From the IMG/VR virus record IMGVR_UViG_3300042889_002115, positions 1 to 64,000 of that record: a stretch of DNA of 64,000 bases. One strand, given 5' to 3'. Positions within the stretch are counted from its first letter, which is position 1. Each line of letters begins with the position of its first letter. Made by a program: the position numbers and the translations under genes. Source of the DNA: a virus. A model generated the notes under the pieces. That model was not told the DNA's origin, did not search any database, and worked only from the letters and a program-made list of their open reading frames with translations. Positions 7,653 to 15,702 of this stretch are shown piece by piece.

Positions 7653-9029
7653 ATGAATGACATCAATTTTTCCAACTCACGCTTTGATGGTCTAACCATG
7701 TCAGCCGACTGGATCCAAGATCTTGAAAGTTCCGACAGCCGATTGCACAAAGAAAAAGTAATCGAAAAAGCCCTGATGGCTGCAAAATTGGGCAGTGCCA
7801 GTGCTCAGGGCTTTTTGTTCAACGCTTATCAGGCCTACAATCCCTTCCATGTGTTTGGTGTGCAACAAGTGTCTGAGACTACAGGCATCACTCATGCTCC
7901 AAACCCCTGGTCCACATTCTGGGCCCTGCTAGAAGATCTGCGTACTCGTACTATCACTGGCCATCGTGCTCGCGACCGTATCAAGGAAGTGTCCCAACTG
8001 TTTGACAGTGTGGAATGGAACACAGTTTGTCGACGTGTGCTGATCAAGGACCTAAGATGTGGTATTTCAGAAAAGACTCTGAACAAGGTGCTGGGCAAAA
8101 CAGAATGGAAAATCCCTGTGTTCGGTGTGCAGCTGGCACAGGACTCAACTGATCAGCCCAAGAAAATGAAAGGCATCAAACGCCTGGAAGTCAAACTGGA
8201 TGGTGTGCGTGTTATTGCAGTGGTGTCGGGCAGTAGCTGTGTGTTGTACAGCCGCAATGGCAAGGAGTTTGAAAACTTCCCACAAATTGCTGAGGCTGTC
8301 CTGGACAACCGTCGAGCTTTCCAATACGGCCGAGGAACAGGTGGCCACTTTGTGTTGGATGGTGAAATTGTAGGTGAGAATTTTCAAGCCTTGATGAAAC
8401 AGGCACAACGCAAAAGCAATGCCAACACAACTGGCATGGTTTATCACATTTTTGATATTGTTCCGCTGGATGCACTCAAAGAAGGTCACTGCAATTTACA
8501 ACAGCACAAGCGTATAGAATGGATTGAAAGTGCAAGATCCATTCTTGACACCACTGATTGCTTGCGCATCATGCCAGGTATGAATGTGGACTTGGACACT
8601 GCTGAAGGACATGATGTCATGCAGCGTTTTGCCAGCGCCAGTGTGGAGCAAGGATATGAAGGCATCATGATCAAGAATCTTGACGCCCCGTACGAATGCA
8701 AGCGTAGTGACCACTGGATGAAATGGAAACCCACAATCACAGTTGACCTGACCATTGTGGGTTTTGAAGAAGGAACTGGTCGCAATCAGGGCCGACTGGG
8801 TGCTATAATTTACGAAGGAGTTGACAATGAACGAAATATTCGGGTCAATGTTGGTACTGGCTATAGCGATAATGATCGTGATGAGTTTTGGGCTGCCAGG
8901 GATCAGTTACTTGGCGTCATTGGCGAAATCCAAGCTGATGCAGTTACTCAGAATCAAGACGGATCATTCAGTTTGAGATTTCCTCGACATGTTCGATTCC
9001 GTGGATTTGAAGCCGGAGAGAAACTGTAA
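7653..9029 (+). CDS. ATP-dependent DNA ligase
   Basis: 458-residue ligase close in size to T4 gp30. It seals nicks with an AMP-lysine intermediate. The nucleotidyl lysine is Lys181 in motif I (EVKLDGVRV); further motifs are SRNGKEF (motif III region), VLDGEIVG, YEGIMIKN (motif IV), and HWMKWKP (motif V). The N-terminal 150 residues form a DNA-binding-like region (RDRIKEVSQLF, KDLRCGISEKT) and the C-terminus an OB-fold-like part. It acts in replication and repair. The start has an AT-rich upstream region but only a weak ribosome site. Confidence 0.95.
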   Translation: MNDINFSNSRFDGLTMSADWIQDLESSDSRLHKEKVIEKALMAAKLGSASAQGFLFNAYQAYNPFHVFGVQQVSETTGITHAPNPWSTFWALLEDLRTRTITGHRARDRIKEVSQLFDSVEWNTVCRRVLIKDLRCGISEKTLNKVLGKTEWKIPVFGVQLAQDSTDQPKKMKGIKRLEVKLDGVRVIAVVSGSSCVLYSRNGKEFENFPQIAEAVLDNRRAFQYGRGTGGHFVLDGEIVGENFQALMKQAQRKSNANTTGMVYHIFDIVPLDALKEGHCNLQQHKRIEWIESARSILDTTDCLRIMPGMNVDLDTAEGHDVMQRFASASVEQGYEGIMIKNLDAPYECKRSDHWMKWKPTITVDLTIVGFEEGTGRNQGRLGAIIYEGVDNERNIRVNVGTGYSDNDRDEFWAARDQLLGVIGEIQADAVTQNQDGSFSLRFPRHVRFRGFEAGEKL

Positions 9030-9124
9030 TGCACTGGATACTGGTACTGATACTGACATTCGTTAACCTGCCGCTGGCCCTGGCCTTGTCAGCAATTTTT
9101 ATATTTTTTGGAAATCAAAAATGA
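9029..9124 (+). CDS. 31-residue putative membrane peptide
   Basis: Short frame overlapping the ligase stop (TAATG) and the next start (ATGA), so it is locked in an overlapping operon. The product, starting MHWILVLILTFVNLPLAL, is one continuous hydrophobic helix with a short polar tail (FGNQK). This arrangement strongly suggests a translated small membrane protein of unknown role. Confidence 0.55.
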   Translation: MHWILVLILTFVNLPLALALSAIFIFFGNQK

Positions 9125-9318
9125 GCAAGAATAAACTGGAAATTGACGTTGACACAGCAGATCGAATTGCAGTGCTTGTGCTCAAGGAACATCGCAAGTA
9201 TCTCAAGAAAGAACTAGCCGACTTCAAAAAAGGTCAGTACCTGCATCCTGAAGATGTAAGTGGAAACACAATCATGGTTCATCACTTGGATGCTGTTATC
9301 AAACATTTTGGTGGCTAA
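9121..9318 (+). CDS. Small phage protein, function unknown
   Basis: 65-residue, highly charged protein with MSKNKLEIDVDTADRIAVLV followed by a long lysine-rich helix (KEHRKYLKKELADFKKGQ) and a C-terminal HHLDAVIKHFGG helix. The pattern resembles short regulatory or scaffolding proteins found beside ligases and other replication genes in T4-like phages. No named family. Its stop directly abuts the next ATG. Confidence 0.78.
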   Translation: MSKNKLEIDVDTADRIAVLVLKEHRKYLKKELADFKKGQYLHPEDVSGNTIMVHHLDAVIKHFGG

Positions 9319-9744
9319 ATGAAAATTGGACTCAGTTATAGCCGATGTGTTCGAGACATTGTGGAAGGTCGAGTAGACATTGACGATGTGCTGGTGATCA
9401 TTTCTCGTACAGATTTTGATCCGCAAGACGATGATCAATGGCAAGGAATTTGGTCATCGTACTGTTTAGGCGGAAGAAGTAATCCCGAGTGGAGCAATTA
9501 CGATGTTAACAGCAAAGAGGATGAGGACAAGTTCCGCAGTGTGAGTGTAGGCTTATGGAAGTTGGGCAAGTTTCACCAGCCACGCAAGTTTGGCGCACAT
9601 CCTAGTCGTCGCTCAGAATTTTGGTTGGAAGCAGTGTTGCCTGATTCTGAATTACAAGCTCGTCCAGCAGTAAAAGACGCATGGGATCAGTTTCAGATAC
9701 TGGCCGGCCTAACAAACACAAAGTTGGATAGAGATTATCAATGA
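9319..9744 (+). CDS. Conserved phage protein, function unknown
   Basis: 141-residue protein. Opens MKIGLSYSRCVRDIVEGRV, then DIDDVLVIISRTDFDPQD, a patterned region with many Trp and aromatic residues (WQGIWSSYCLGG, SRRSEFWLEAVLP). Mixed alpha/beta. No signature I can name. Coupled by a 4-bp overlap (ATGA) with the next gene. Members with this N-terminus occur in other marine and freshwater T4-like phages as far as I recall, but without function. Confidence 0.78.
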   Translation: MKIGLSYSRCVRDIVEGRVDIDDVLVIISRTDFDPQDDDQWQGIWSSYCLGGRSNPEWSNYDVNSKEDEDKFRSVSVGLWKLGKFHQPRKFGAHPSRRSEFWLEAVLPDSELQARPAVKDAWDQFQILAGLTNTKLDRDYQ

Positions 9745-10205
9745 AAAAGGTGTACTATGAAAAAATTGGACGGCGGTATCGGCCTGTGGCTGAGTATGAT
9801 AATGATCTTTTGGATAGTTTCCATAAAGGTAGTCATCTTGTCTGTGTATACCCCGGGGGTCAATCCCGTAGGTATAACGTGGAACCTAACCATGCGGCCA
9901 TGATTGCAGCAGGGCGTGTGGCTGAAGATGCTATCTGTCAGGCCTTACATAAAGCCAGTGAAATGCGGCCACAGCGAACACCTATCACTCTGGGACAACA
10001 ACGAGCCTGGCAAAAATTAGCCAAAGAGTTTGGTGATGAATTATGCCCATTGATGCACGCCAGCGCTAGAGATGTGGCCGAAGCTGGCGTCAAGGCCATG
10101 CAGACAGAAGCTAACAAACTGATGAGTCATCCCGCAGTGGTTGACGCCTGGGAGAAATTTATGTTAACATGTGAACTTACTAGGGAGAGAGAAAATGGCA
10201 ACTAA
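9741..10205 (+). CDS. Phage protein, function unknown
   Basis: 154-residue protein with a beta-rich N-terminal half (KVYYEKIGRRYRPVAEYD, then VCVYPGGQSRRYNVEP) and a helical C-terminal half (GQQRAWQKLAKEFGDEL, VAEAGVKAMQTEANKLM). Slightly basic N-terminus suggests nucleic-acid contact, but nothing decisive is visible. It overlaps both neighbours. Confidence 0.75.
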   Translation: MKKVYYEKIGRRYRPVAEYDNDLLDSFHKGSHLVCVYPGGQSRRYNVEPNHAAMIAAGRVAEDAICQALHKASEMRPQRTPITLGQQRAWQKLAKEFGDELCPLMHASARDVAEAGVKAMQTEANKLMSHPAVVDAWEKFMLTCELTRERENGN

Positions 10206-10407
10206 AACAACAGTATCTAAAATCAGCGACAAGCTGATCAAGATAAATGAATCATACACTGTGTATCGTTACGACAACGGCTTCATGGTAGAAGCAGGTG
10301 GGCGCAACAAAAAAGGCGACTACGTCACTGCCAAGATCCTGTGCAACACACTGGATGAGGTGCTGATTCTTGCAAAAGAAGCTGGCGAGATGGACTTGGA
10401 TATTTAA
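10195..10407 (+). CDS. Small phage protein, function unknown
   Basis: 70-residue protein starting at the ATG at 10195 (ribosome site AGGGAGAGAG) rather than a GTG 24 bp upstream. MATKTTVSKISDKLIKINES leads into a small beta-sheet (YTVYRYDNGFMVEAGG, YVTAKILC) and an amphipathic helix. The pattern looks like a compact alpha/beta domain. No family recognised. Followed by the peroxiredoxin gene. Confidence 0.75.
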   Translation: MATKTTVSKISDKLIKINESYTVYRYDNGFMVEAGGRNKKGDYVTAKILCNTLDEVLILAKEAGEMDLDI

Positions 10408-10417
10408 GGAAACTACC

Positions 10418-10939
10418 ATGACACAGACTATACCAAATGTAACCTTTGCCTTTAGACAAGGCGACGAAGCACCTGAGGAAGGTGGATGCCCCATAGGCGG
10501 CGAGTTTGTTTTTAAAACAACCAATGACTTGTTTGCCAACAAACGAGTGGTGGTGTTTAGCCTGCCAGGCGCATTCACACCCACTTGCAGCACCTATCAA
10601 TTGCCGGGCTTTGAAGAACAGTACAATGACTTCCGAGCAAAAGGTATCGATGAAATTTATTGTGTCAGCGTGAATGATGCCTTTGTCATGAACGAATGGG
10701 CCAGAGCATTAAACATCAAGAATGTTCGAGTCATCCCCGACGGTGGTTACAACTTCACACGAGGCATGGGCATGTTGATTGACATGAGTCACATTGGCTT
10801 TGGCTGGCGCAGTCGTCGTTATGCGGCTGTGATCAACAACGGTCTAGTGGAACACATGTTTGTGGAACCAGAATCCAGCGCAGCTGATCCTGATCCCTAC
10901 AGTGTTTCCAGTCCTGAAAACGTAATGAAACACCTGTAA
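10418..10939 (+). CDS. Peroxiredoxin (Prx5-like)
   Basis: 173-residue thiol peroxidase of the Prx5 type, which reduces hydrogen peroxide and organic peroxides. The active-site motif PGAFTPTCS (Pro50, Thr54, peroxidatic Cys57) is intact; further family signs are CVSVNDAFVMNEWA and the RSRRYAAVINNG strand before the C-terminus. The ATG at 10418 is chosen because AAGGAA sits 7 bp upstream; an in-frame upstream start would add 16 unlikely residues. Together with superoxide dismutase at 57 kb and glutaredoxin at 3.5 kb it gives the phage an oxidative-stress set. Confidence 0.92.
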   Translation: MTQTIPNVTFAFRQGDEAPEEGGCPIGGEFVFKTTNDLFANKRVVVFSLPGAFTPTCSTYQLPGFEEQYNDFRAKGIDEIYCVSVNDAFVMNEWARALNIKNVRVIPDGGYNFTRGMGMLIDMSHIGFGWRSRRYAAVINNGLVEHMFVEPESSAADPDPYSVSSPENVMKHL

Positions 10940-10949
10940 GGAGAACAGC

Positions 10950-11630
10950 ATGGCCATCTGGAAACTATCACCACAGCATAAAAAATCAGCAGTAGAAAAA
11001 ATGTTTTTCTACAATGGCAGCAAAGCTATCGTTGTTGAACAAGGCTGGCGCTGGGGCACGTTCACAGTGGAATCAGATGAGCGTCCGCTTACCGATTCGG
11101 AACTGGTAAATGAAGACGGCTATGAACTTGGTTGCATTGACAACGACGAGTCATGGGAACTGTCTGAAATGACCGACGGTTGTTGGCTAGATATTGACGC
11201 ATTGCGCGATGCCACCGAAGAAGATGTGACAGCATTTGAACAGGCCTGGGAACAAGATGGCTATGACGGCGTAGAAGAACTGGGCTGGAGCAATGACGAT
11301 ACAGAATACTACTACCTCGGTCCTTTGGAATTGACCAACGAAGACACTGGTCAAGTATTTCTGGGTGATGCTGTTGAGCCTCAAGCTCAAACCGAACAAC
11401 AGTTGATAGCAGAGTTGGACCAGCTTATTGCAACCATGCCAGAGCCAGAAGAACCTGCTGTCACAGACTGGTTCCCAATCACAGTCAATCCTGCACATGT
11501 TGGCAGTTATCAAATAACTGAGACCAAATATCCCAATTGGCCGTTTCCGCAACATGCTACCTGGGATGGCAAATCCTGGAGTGAATCGGACATTGTGTCC
11601 TGGCGTGGCCTGGCAAACAAGCCCGAATAA
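10950..11630 (+). CDS. Acidic phage protein, function unknown
   Basis: 226-residue strongly acidic protein. N-terminal half has aromatic/acidic repeats (EQGWRWGTFTVESDERPLT, DDTEYYYLGPLEL); the C-terminal part carries WFPITVNPAHVGSYQITET and TWDGKSWSESDIVSWRGL, a layout reminiscent of small carbohydrate- or protein-binding modules that end in a Trp-rich strand. No enzyme motif. Good ribosome site (AAGGAG). Last gene before a new promoter at 11635. Confidence 0.75.
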   Translation: MAIWKLSPQHKKSAVEKMFFYNGSKAIVVEQGWRWGTFTVESDERPLTDSELVNEDGYELGCIDNDESWELSEMTDGCWLDIDALRDATEEDVTAFEQAWEQDGYDGVEELGWSNDDTEYYYLGPLELTNEDTGQVFLGDAVEPQAQTEQQLIAELDQLIATMPEPEEPAVTDWFPITVNPAHVGSYQITETKYPNWPFPQHATWDGKSWSESDIVSWRGLANKPE

Positions 11631-11634
11631 TAAG

Positions 11635-11663
11635 TTGACAACATGTCACATGATCTGTATAAT
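11635..11663 (+). promoter_or_regulatory. Sigma70-type promoter
   Basis: Perfect TTGACA (11635-11640), 17 bp, perfect TATAAT (11658-11663). Drives the gene at 11846 through a leader of about 175 nt. The 215-bp gap 11631-11845 holds this promoter and the structured leader; no convincing gene. Confidence 0.88.
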
Positions 11664-11701
11664 TACTATGCATGATCAAGGAAATGGTGCTGTTCAATAG
11701 T

Positions 11702-11726
11702 GCGGCGGGGGTCCTAGGCCCGCTGC
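11702..11726 (+). promoter_or_regulatory. Stable 5'-leader hairpin
   Basis: GCGGCGGG (11702-11709) pairs with CCCGCTGC (11719-11726), eight pairs with one G-T, loop of nine including CCTAGG. Lies about 30 nt into the transcript from the 11635 promoter. A second weak hairpin (CCTGG...CCAGG) follows at about 11789-11805. Confidence 0.55.
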
Positions 11727-11845
11727 TACTGTGGCATGTGAACGTTAGTCGCATAGGTTGAGACACTGTCCTTGAGTCAAATCAAAACCTGGTTGGTAGC
11801 CAGGGGTATGCCATAAAAGGAATAAAACAGTGAAAGGATATGTAT

Positions 11846-12157
11846 ATGTCTGTTGAAATTGGGGCCGCTGCGTTGAGCATGTCCGAGTCACTCAGCTCTC
11901 TTGAATCAACGCCCTTGGTCATGCACCGTATTTGGTTTGATATCGACAGTACCGACGTCTGGTATTCAATCCAGCGTGAAGCAAAAAAACTCTATGGCCG
12001 CAACTGGAAAAGTCAATCTCGAGTCAGGCGCAAACTAGAAAACATCTGGGGCCATCAAGTGACCCATCCAGTTTGGTTTGATGTGCCCGATCAGTCATTT
12101 GCATCCTGGATCTCGGTAAAGTACGCTGTGACCGCCAAGCTAGGTCCCAATAAATAA
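11846..12157 (+). CDS. Small phage protein, function unknown
   Basis: 103-residue protein. ATG at 11846 gives a 7-bp spacing to AAAGGA; an ATG six bases earlier is possible. Ser/Leu-rich N-terminus, then WFDIDSTDVWYSIQREAKKL and RRKLENIWGHQVTHPVWFDV, a mixed alpha/beta pattern with conserved Trp residues. Basic middle part. No family recognised. It is transcribed from the strong 11635 promoter. Confidence 0.72.
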   Translation: MSVEIGAAALSMSESLSSLESTPLVMHRIWFDIDSTDVWYSIQREAKKLYGRNWKSQSRVRRKLENIWGHQVTHPVWFDVPDQSFASWISVKYAVTAKLGPNK

Positions 12158-12160
12158 TCT

Positions 12161-13615
12161 ATGTTCCTTAGTTATATCACCCTGGCAGTTGCATTAAGCC
12201 TGTCAGTTATTGCTGCCTACTACTCAATCATGGGTCTTGCGGCCATTTTTGCTGCGGCCGTGATACCTATTATTATCATGGGTTCTATTCTAGAACTGGG
12301 CAAGGTGGTTGTCACGCTGTGGTTGCACGAGTATTGGTCTCGCTGCCGACTACTGATGAAAATGTATCTGGTGCCTGCTGTGGCAGCCCTGATGCTGATC
12401 ACCAGCATGGGTATTTTTGGTTTTCTTAGTAAAGCACACAGCGACCAGAGCCTGGTATCAGGTGATGTGCAGGCCAAGATCTCAGTGTATGATGAAAAAA
12501 TTCGAACAGCCAAGGACAATATAGATGCAAACCGTAAGGCGCTTAAACAGATGGATGAGGCAGTCGACCAAGTTATGGGTCGAAGTGCAGATGAAAAAGG
12601 TGCCGATAAAGCCGTATCAATCCGCAGATCTCAAGCTAAAGAACGTGCTCGTTTACTATCCGAAATCTCCTCCGAGCAGAAAACTATTGCTACAGTCAAT
12701 GAGGCTCGTGCGCCTATTGCAGCAGAGGTCAGAAAGGTTGAGGCCGAAGTTGGCCCCATCAAGTACATAGCTGCACTGATTTACAGTGATACCACCAATG
12801 TTAATATGCTAGAAGAAGCAGTGCGCTGGGTTATTATTTTGTTGGTCATTGTGTTTGACCCCTTGGCCATCATGATGCTGTTGGCGTCTACTGAAAGCCT
12901 AAGGTGGGAACGAAAGACACGTGAAGATCAAGCCGCTATGAGTATTGTTCCGCCTGACATAGTCACAAGATCGTTTACTCCAGAAGAAATTGCAGCATTG
13001 GATCAAAATGAATCTGAACCCAAGTATGACTCTGACGACGGACCGTTGACTGATGATCAGGTGCAACAGATTAAAAAAACAACAGCAGAGCAACACCCGT
13101 ATCTTGATCAGCCTTTTGTGCATTTTAAAAACCTTACACCCATACCAGCACCTGCAACTGTTAGGCCAGAAACAGATGTAGATGAGCTTGATAATGAACA
13201 AGAACTGCCTTATGTGAAAGAAGCCATCAAACAGTGGAAATCAGTTAATCCTAATGACACCATCAAGAACCAACGACACCTGTTGTCTCGGGGAGAAATT
13301 GCTGAACTGCCATGGATGGCCTTGATTAAATCTTTGCCTGAATACCAAGCTGTACACAGCTTTGGCACACAGTTACCCAGGTCAGGCAACAAAGGCGACA
13401 CCTACATTCGAACAGATCAAGTGCCTAATCGCTTGTTTAAACACAATGGCCACAACTGGATCGAGCTTGACAAAACCATCAGCGACAGTTATACTTACAA
13501 CACTGCCTACATCGATTATCTCATCGACAAAATTGCCCGGGGGGAATACGACCCTGACTTGCTGAGCGACAGAGAGAGCGAACAAGTTGCCCTACATTTA
13601 CAAGAAAGACAATAA
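12161..13615 (+). CDS. Large membrane protein with coiled coil
   Basis: 484-residue inner-membrane protein. Hydrophobic helices lie near residues 5-45 (probably two), 65-88, and 222-243 (WVIILLVIVFDPLAIMMLL). Between the third and fourth helix is a roughly 110-residue charged coiled coil (KISVYDEKIRTAKDNIDANR onward). The C-terminal 230 residues are cytosolic-looking and acidic. The order membrane helices, coiled coil, membrane helix, tail resembles anchoring or envelope-sensing proteins of T4-like aquatic phages; function unknown. Its last codons abut clpX. Confidence 0.75.
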   Translation: MFLSYITLAVALSLSVIAAYYSIMGLAAIFAAAVIPIIIMGSILELGKVVVTLWLHEYWSRCRLLMKMYLVPAVAALMLITSMGIFGFLSKAHSDQSLVSGDVQAKISVYDEKIRTAKDNIDANRKALKQMDEAVDQVMGRSADEKGADKAVSIRRSQAKERARLLSEISSEQKTIATVNEARAPIAAEVRKVEAEVGPIKYIAALIYSDTTNVNMLEEAVRWVIILLVIVFDPLAIMMLLASTESLRWERKTREDQAAMSIVPPDIVTRSFTPEEIAALDQNESEPKYDSDDGPLTDDQVQQIKKTTAEQHPYLDQPFVHFKNLTPIPAPATVRPETDVDELDNEQELPYVKEAIKQWKSVNPNDTIKNQRHLLSRGEIAELPWMALIKSLPEYQAVHSFGTQLPRSGNKGDTYIRTDQVPNRLFKHNGHNWIELDKTISDSYTYNTAYIDYLIDKIARGEYDPDLLSDRESEQVALHLQERQ

Positions 13616-14821
13616 ATGAAAAATATCAAACCGATAGATACCTGTAATTTTTGCGGCAAACACAAAGACACTGTGACCAAGCTTATAGTAGGCGATTCAG
13701 TTGCTATTTGCAACGAGTGTGTGGATCTGTGTCAAACTCTCTTGGTAGATGACCCAGCAGAACTCAACAAACAAACCGCTACACTGGATCCATTGGCCAT
13801 TAAAGATCATTTAGACCAGTATGTGATTGGCCAAGATCAAGCCAAACAAGTGTTGAGCGTGGCAGTGGTCAATCACTACAAACGGATCAACAATCAAGAC
13901 CAAAATACTGAAATTGAAAAAGCCAACATTCTCATGCTTGGCCCCACAGGGTCAGGCAAAACACTCTTGGCTCGCACAGTGGCCCGTTATCTTGACGTGC
14001 CGTTTGTGATTGCTGATGCCACCAGCTTGACTGAAGCTGGTTATGTAGGCGACGATGTGGAAAGTCTAATCAGTCGCTTGTATGCTGCTGCAGACTACAA
14101 CGTAGACCGTTGCCAACGCGGCATTGTGTTTGTGGATGAAATTGACAAGATTGCTAGAAAAAGTGAAGGAACCAGTATCACACGTGATGTGTCGGGCGAA
14201 GGTGTACAACAAGCCCTGCTCAAACTGGTGGAAGGCACTCGATGCCGAATTACTCCGCAAGGCGGGCGTAAACACCCGTCGGGGGAAACGGTAGAAATTG
14301 ATACCACAAACATCTTGTTCATTGCAGGTGGTGCTTTTGTGGGCCTGGAAACTATTCTTAAAAATCGCATCAAAGGCAGCACCATTGGCTTTGGTTCTAA
14401 ACTGGCCACACAAGATGATGTTAATCTCATGAACCAGACCATGCCAGACGATCTGGTACGCTTTGGTCTTATTCCAGAGTTTGTGGGACGATTCCCCAGC
14501 TGGGTTGCACTGCAGGAACTGACCAAACAGGATCTGTTGCGTATTCTACAAGACGTCAAGCACAACTACATCAGTCAGTACCATTGGTTGTTTGAGCGCG
14601 ATGAAGTTGAACTCAATTTCTCCCCTGCTGCATTAGAATTGATTGCTGAACGTACTATTGCTAACAAAACAGGTGCCAGAGGTCTGCATTCAGAACTTGA
14701 ACGAGTATTGTTACCACACATGTTTTACCTAGCAGCATATCGTCGCCAAGGCATCAAGTGCGTGGACATTGACGTAGATCTAGTAAACTCACCAGTAGAA
14801 TTGAAACAAGTCAACGAGTAA
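13616..14821 (+). CDS. clpX: ClpX, ATP-dependent Clp protease unfoldase subunit
   Basis: 401-residue AAA+ unfoldase, nearly full bacterial length. N-terminal zinc-binding domain with Cys10, Cys13, Cys32, Cys35; Walker A GPTGSGKT at 109-116; GYVG pore loop at 142-145; Walker B with Asp174-Glu175; the RKH-type pore loop GGRKHP; the ClpP-docking tripeptide Ile257-Gly258-Phe259 (STIGFGSKL); sensor-2 GARGL. All elements for substrate threading and for ClpP binding are kept, so it is not a degenerate remnant. It can pair with either of the two phage ClpP subunits at 34.7 and 36.9 kb, or with host ClpP. hsp20 and clpS follow. Confidence 0.97.
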   Translation: MKNIKPIDTCNFCGKHKDTVTKLIVGDSVAICNECVDLCQTLLVDDPAELNKQTATLDPLAIKDHLDQYVIGQDQAKQVLSVAVVNHYKRINNQDQNTEIEKANILMLGPTGSGKTLLARTVARYLDVPFVIADATSLTEAGYVGDDVESLISRLYAAADYNVDRCQRGIVFVDEIDKIARKSEGTSITRDVSGEGVQQALLKLVEGTRCRITPQGGRKHPSGETVEIDTTNILFIAGGAFVGLETILKNRIKGSTIGFGSKLATQDDVNLMNQTMPDDLVRFGLIPEFVGRFPSWVALQELTKQDLLRILQDVKHNYISQYHWLFERDEVELNFSPAALELIAERTIANKTGARGLHSELERVLLPHMFYLAAYRRQGIKCVDIDVDLVNSPVELKQVNE

Positions 14822-15093
14822 TGTATATTGAATTTACTCTGCCACAGGGGCCTAGTGGGATAACCGCACTACAGCCAGGAATACATGCTTTGAACATAGT
14901 TTCCAAAAAACTCTCCGCCTGGGCACAACAGTACAACGTTGAGTACAAGACAAAAACAATCAAATATAAAATACGAGTAACTTTTGATTTGGACGAGTAT
15001 TACACATTGTTTGGACTGACCTGGACTGTGGACCCAAAATATCCAAGCTGGACAGATTACCGCGTGATATCTAATCTAAATAACAAAACATAA
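14821..15093 (+). CDS. Small phage protein, function unknown
   Basis: 90-residue protein coupled to clpX by a TAATG overlap. MYIEFTLPQGPSGITALQPG, a helix (ALNIVSKKLSAWAQQYNVEY), a lysine-rich strand pair and a C-terminal FGLTWTVDPKYPSWTDYRVI. Compact alpha/beta. No family recognised; position suggests, but does not prove, a link to Clp function. Confidence 0.72.
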   Translation: MYIEFTLPQGPSGITALQPGIHALNIVSKKLSAWAQQYNVEYKTKTIKYKIRVTFDLDEYYTLFGLTWTVDPKYPSWTDYRVISNLNNKT

Positions 15094-15103
15094 TTGATTT
15101 TTG

Positions 15104-15112
15104 TGTTATACT
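15104..15112 (+). promoter_or_regulatory. Extended -10 promoter of hsp20
   Basis: TGT immediately before TATACT (15107-15112) forms an extended -10 element; no good -35 is visible at the expected distance, and no sigma32-like pair is seen. Confidence 0.5.
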
Positions 15113-15121
15113 AAATAACAA

Positions 15122-15145
15122 TGTAGTGCCCATAGTGGGGCTACA
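15122..15145 (+). promoter_or_regulatory. hsp20 5'-leader hairpin
   Basis: TGTAG (15122-15126) pairs with CTACA (15141-15145), with an inner CCC-GGG helix. It starts about 9 nt after the -10 box, so near the 5' end of the message; the ribosome site AAAGGAG is 25 nt further on and is not inside the stem, which argues against a simple RNA thermometer. Confidence 0.5.
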
Positions 15146-15181
15146 CTTCAAAGTCATCTTGCTTAATAAAGGAGAAAACAA

Positions 15182-15643
15182 ATGACAAAAACTCTCACCC
15201 TTCGTAGTTTCGACATCCCCGCAATTCACAAATTTGGTATTGGTTTCGATAACATGTTTGATGATCTAATGCGTGTGACAGCTCAACAATCCAGCACAAA
15301 CTATCCACCTTACGATATTGTACAAATCAGCGAAGATGAGTACATGATCAATCTAGCAGTGGCAGGTTTTGGGCACGACAATCTTTCAGTGACCAAGGAC
15401 AAAAAGTTTTTGATAGTTGAAGGTACACACAGTGTAGCAAAGTTGGCAGATGAAGATGATGCCAACTACACATATCTACACAAAGGCATCAGCGAAAGAC
15501 ATTTCCGCAGAGAATTTCAACTTGCAGATCATGTGGAAATCAGCAATGCACACCTTGAACTTGGTATCTTGAGCATACGTTTAAAACGTGAAGTTCCTGA
15601 AAGCGCCAAGCCAAAAACTATTGCTATTACGCACGTTTCTTAA
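15182..15643 (+). CDS. Small heat-shock protein (Hsp20/IbpA-like)
   Basis: 153-residue alpha-crystallin-type chaperone. N-terminal region resembles IbpA (IHKFGIGFDNMFDDLMR); the alpha-crystallin domain runs from about residue 40 (YPPYDIVQISEDEYMINLAV) to the ERHFRREFQLADHVE strand; the C-terminal signature is ELGILSIRLKREVPE. It holds unfolded proteins, and may hand clients to the Clp machinery encoded on both sides. Good ribosome site (AAAGGAG). Own promoter and structured leader. Confidence 0.95.
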   Translation: MTKTLTLRSFDIPAIHKFGIGFDNMFDDLMRVTAQQSSTNYPPYDIVQISEDEYMINLAVAGFGHDNLSVTKDKKFLIVEGTHSVAKLADEDDANYTYLHKGISERHFRREFQLADHVEISNAHLELGILSIRLKREVPESAKPKTIAITHVS

Positions 15644-15649
15644 TATAAT
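15621..15649 (+). promoter_or_regulatory. Candidate promoter of clpS
   Basis: TTGCTA (15621-15626), 17 bp, TATAAT (15644-15649), overlapping the end of hsp20. A GTAAATAC box (15653-15660) of the late type lies directly behind it. Confidence 0.5.
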
Positions 15650-15661
15650 AGTGTAAATACA

Positions 15662-15687
15662 GTGGCAGCAATTTCGCTGCCACTTTA
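15662..15687 (+). terminator. Hairpin between hsp20 and clpS, terminator-like
   Basis: GTGGCAGC (15662-15669) pairs perfectly with GCTGCCAC (15676-15683), loop AATTTC, followed by only a short T run (TTTAT). Could end the hsp20 message or cap the clpS message. Confidence 0.6.
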
Positions 15688-15702
15688 TCAAGGAAAGTAA
15701 CA

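Noticed and set aside
11672-11761. 29-residue hydrophobic frame in the leader of the 11846 gene
   Set aside because: No ribosome site and it runs through the stable GC-rich hairpin; better explained as a structured leader.
11665-11845. tRNA-like structure in the GC-rich leader
   Set aside because: No anticodon arm, T-loop sequence or acceptor pairing could be found; no tRNA gene was recognised anywhere in the window.
15122-15181. RNA thermometer (ROSE or fourU) in front of hsp20
   Set aside because: The ribosome site AAAGGAG is outside the stem and I see no convincing anti-ribosome-site pairing.
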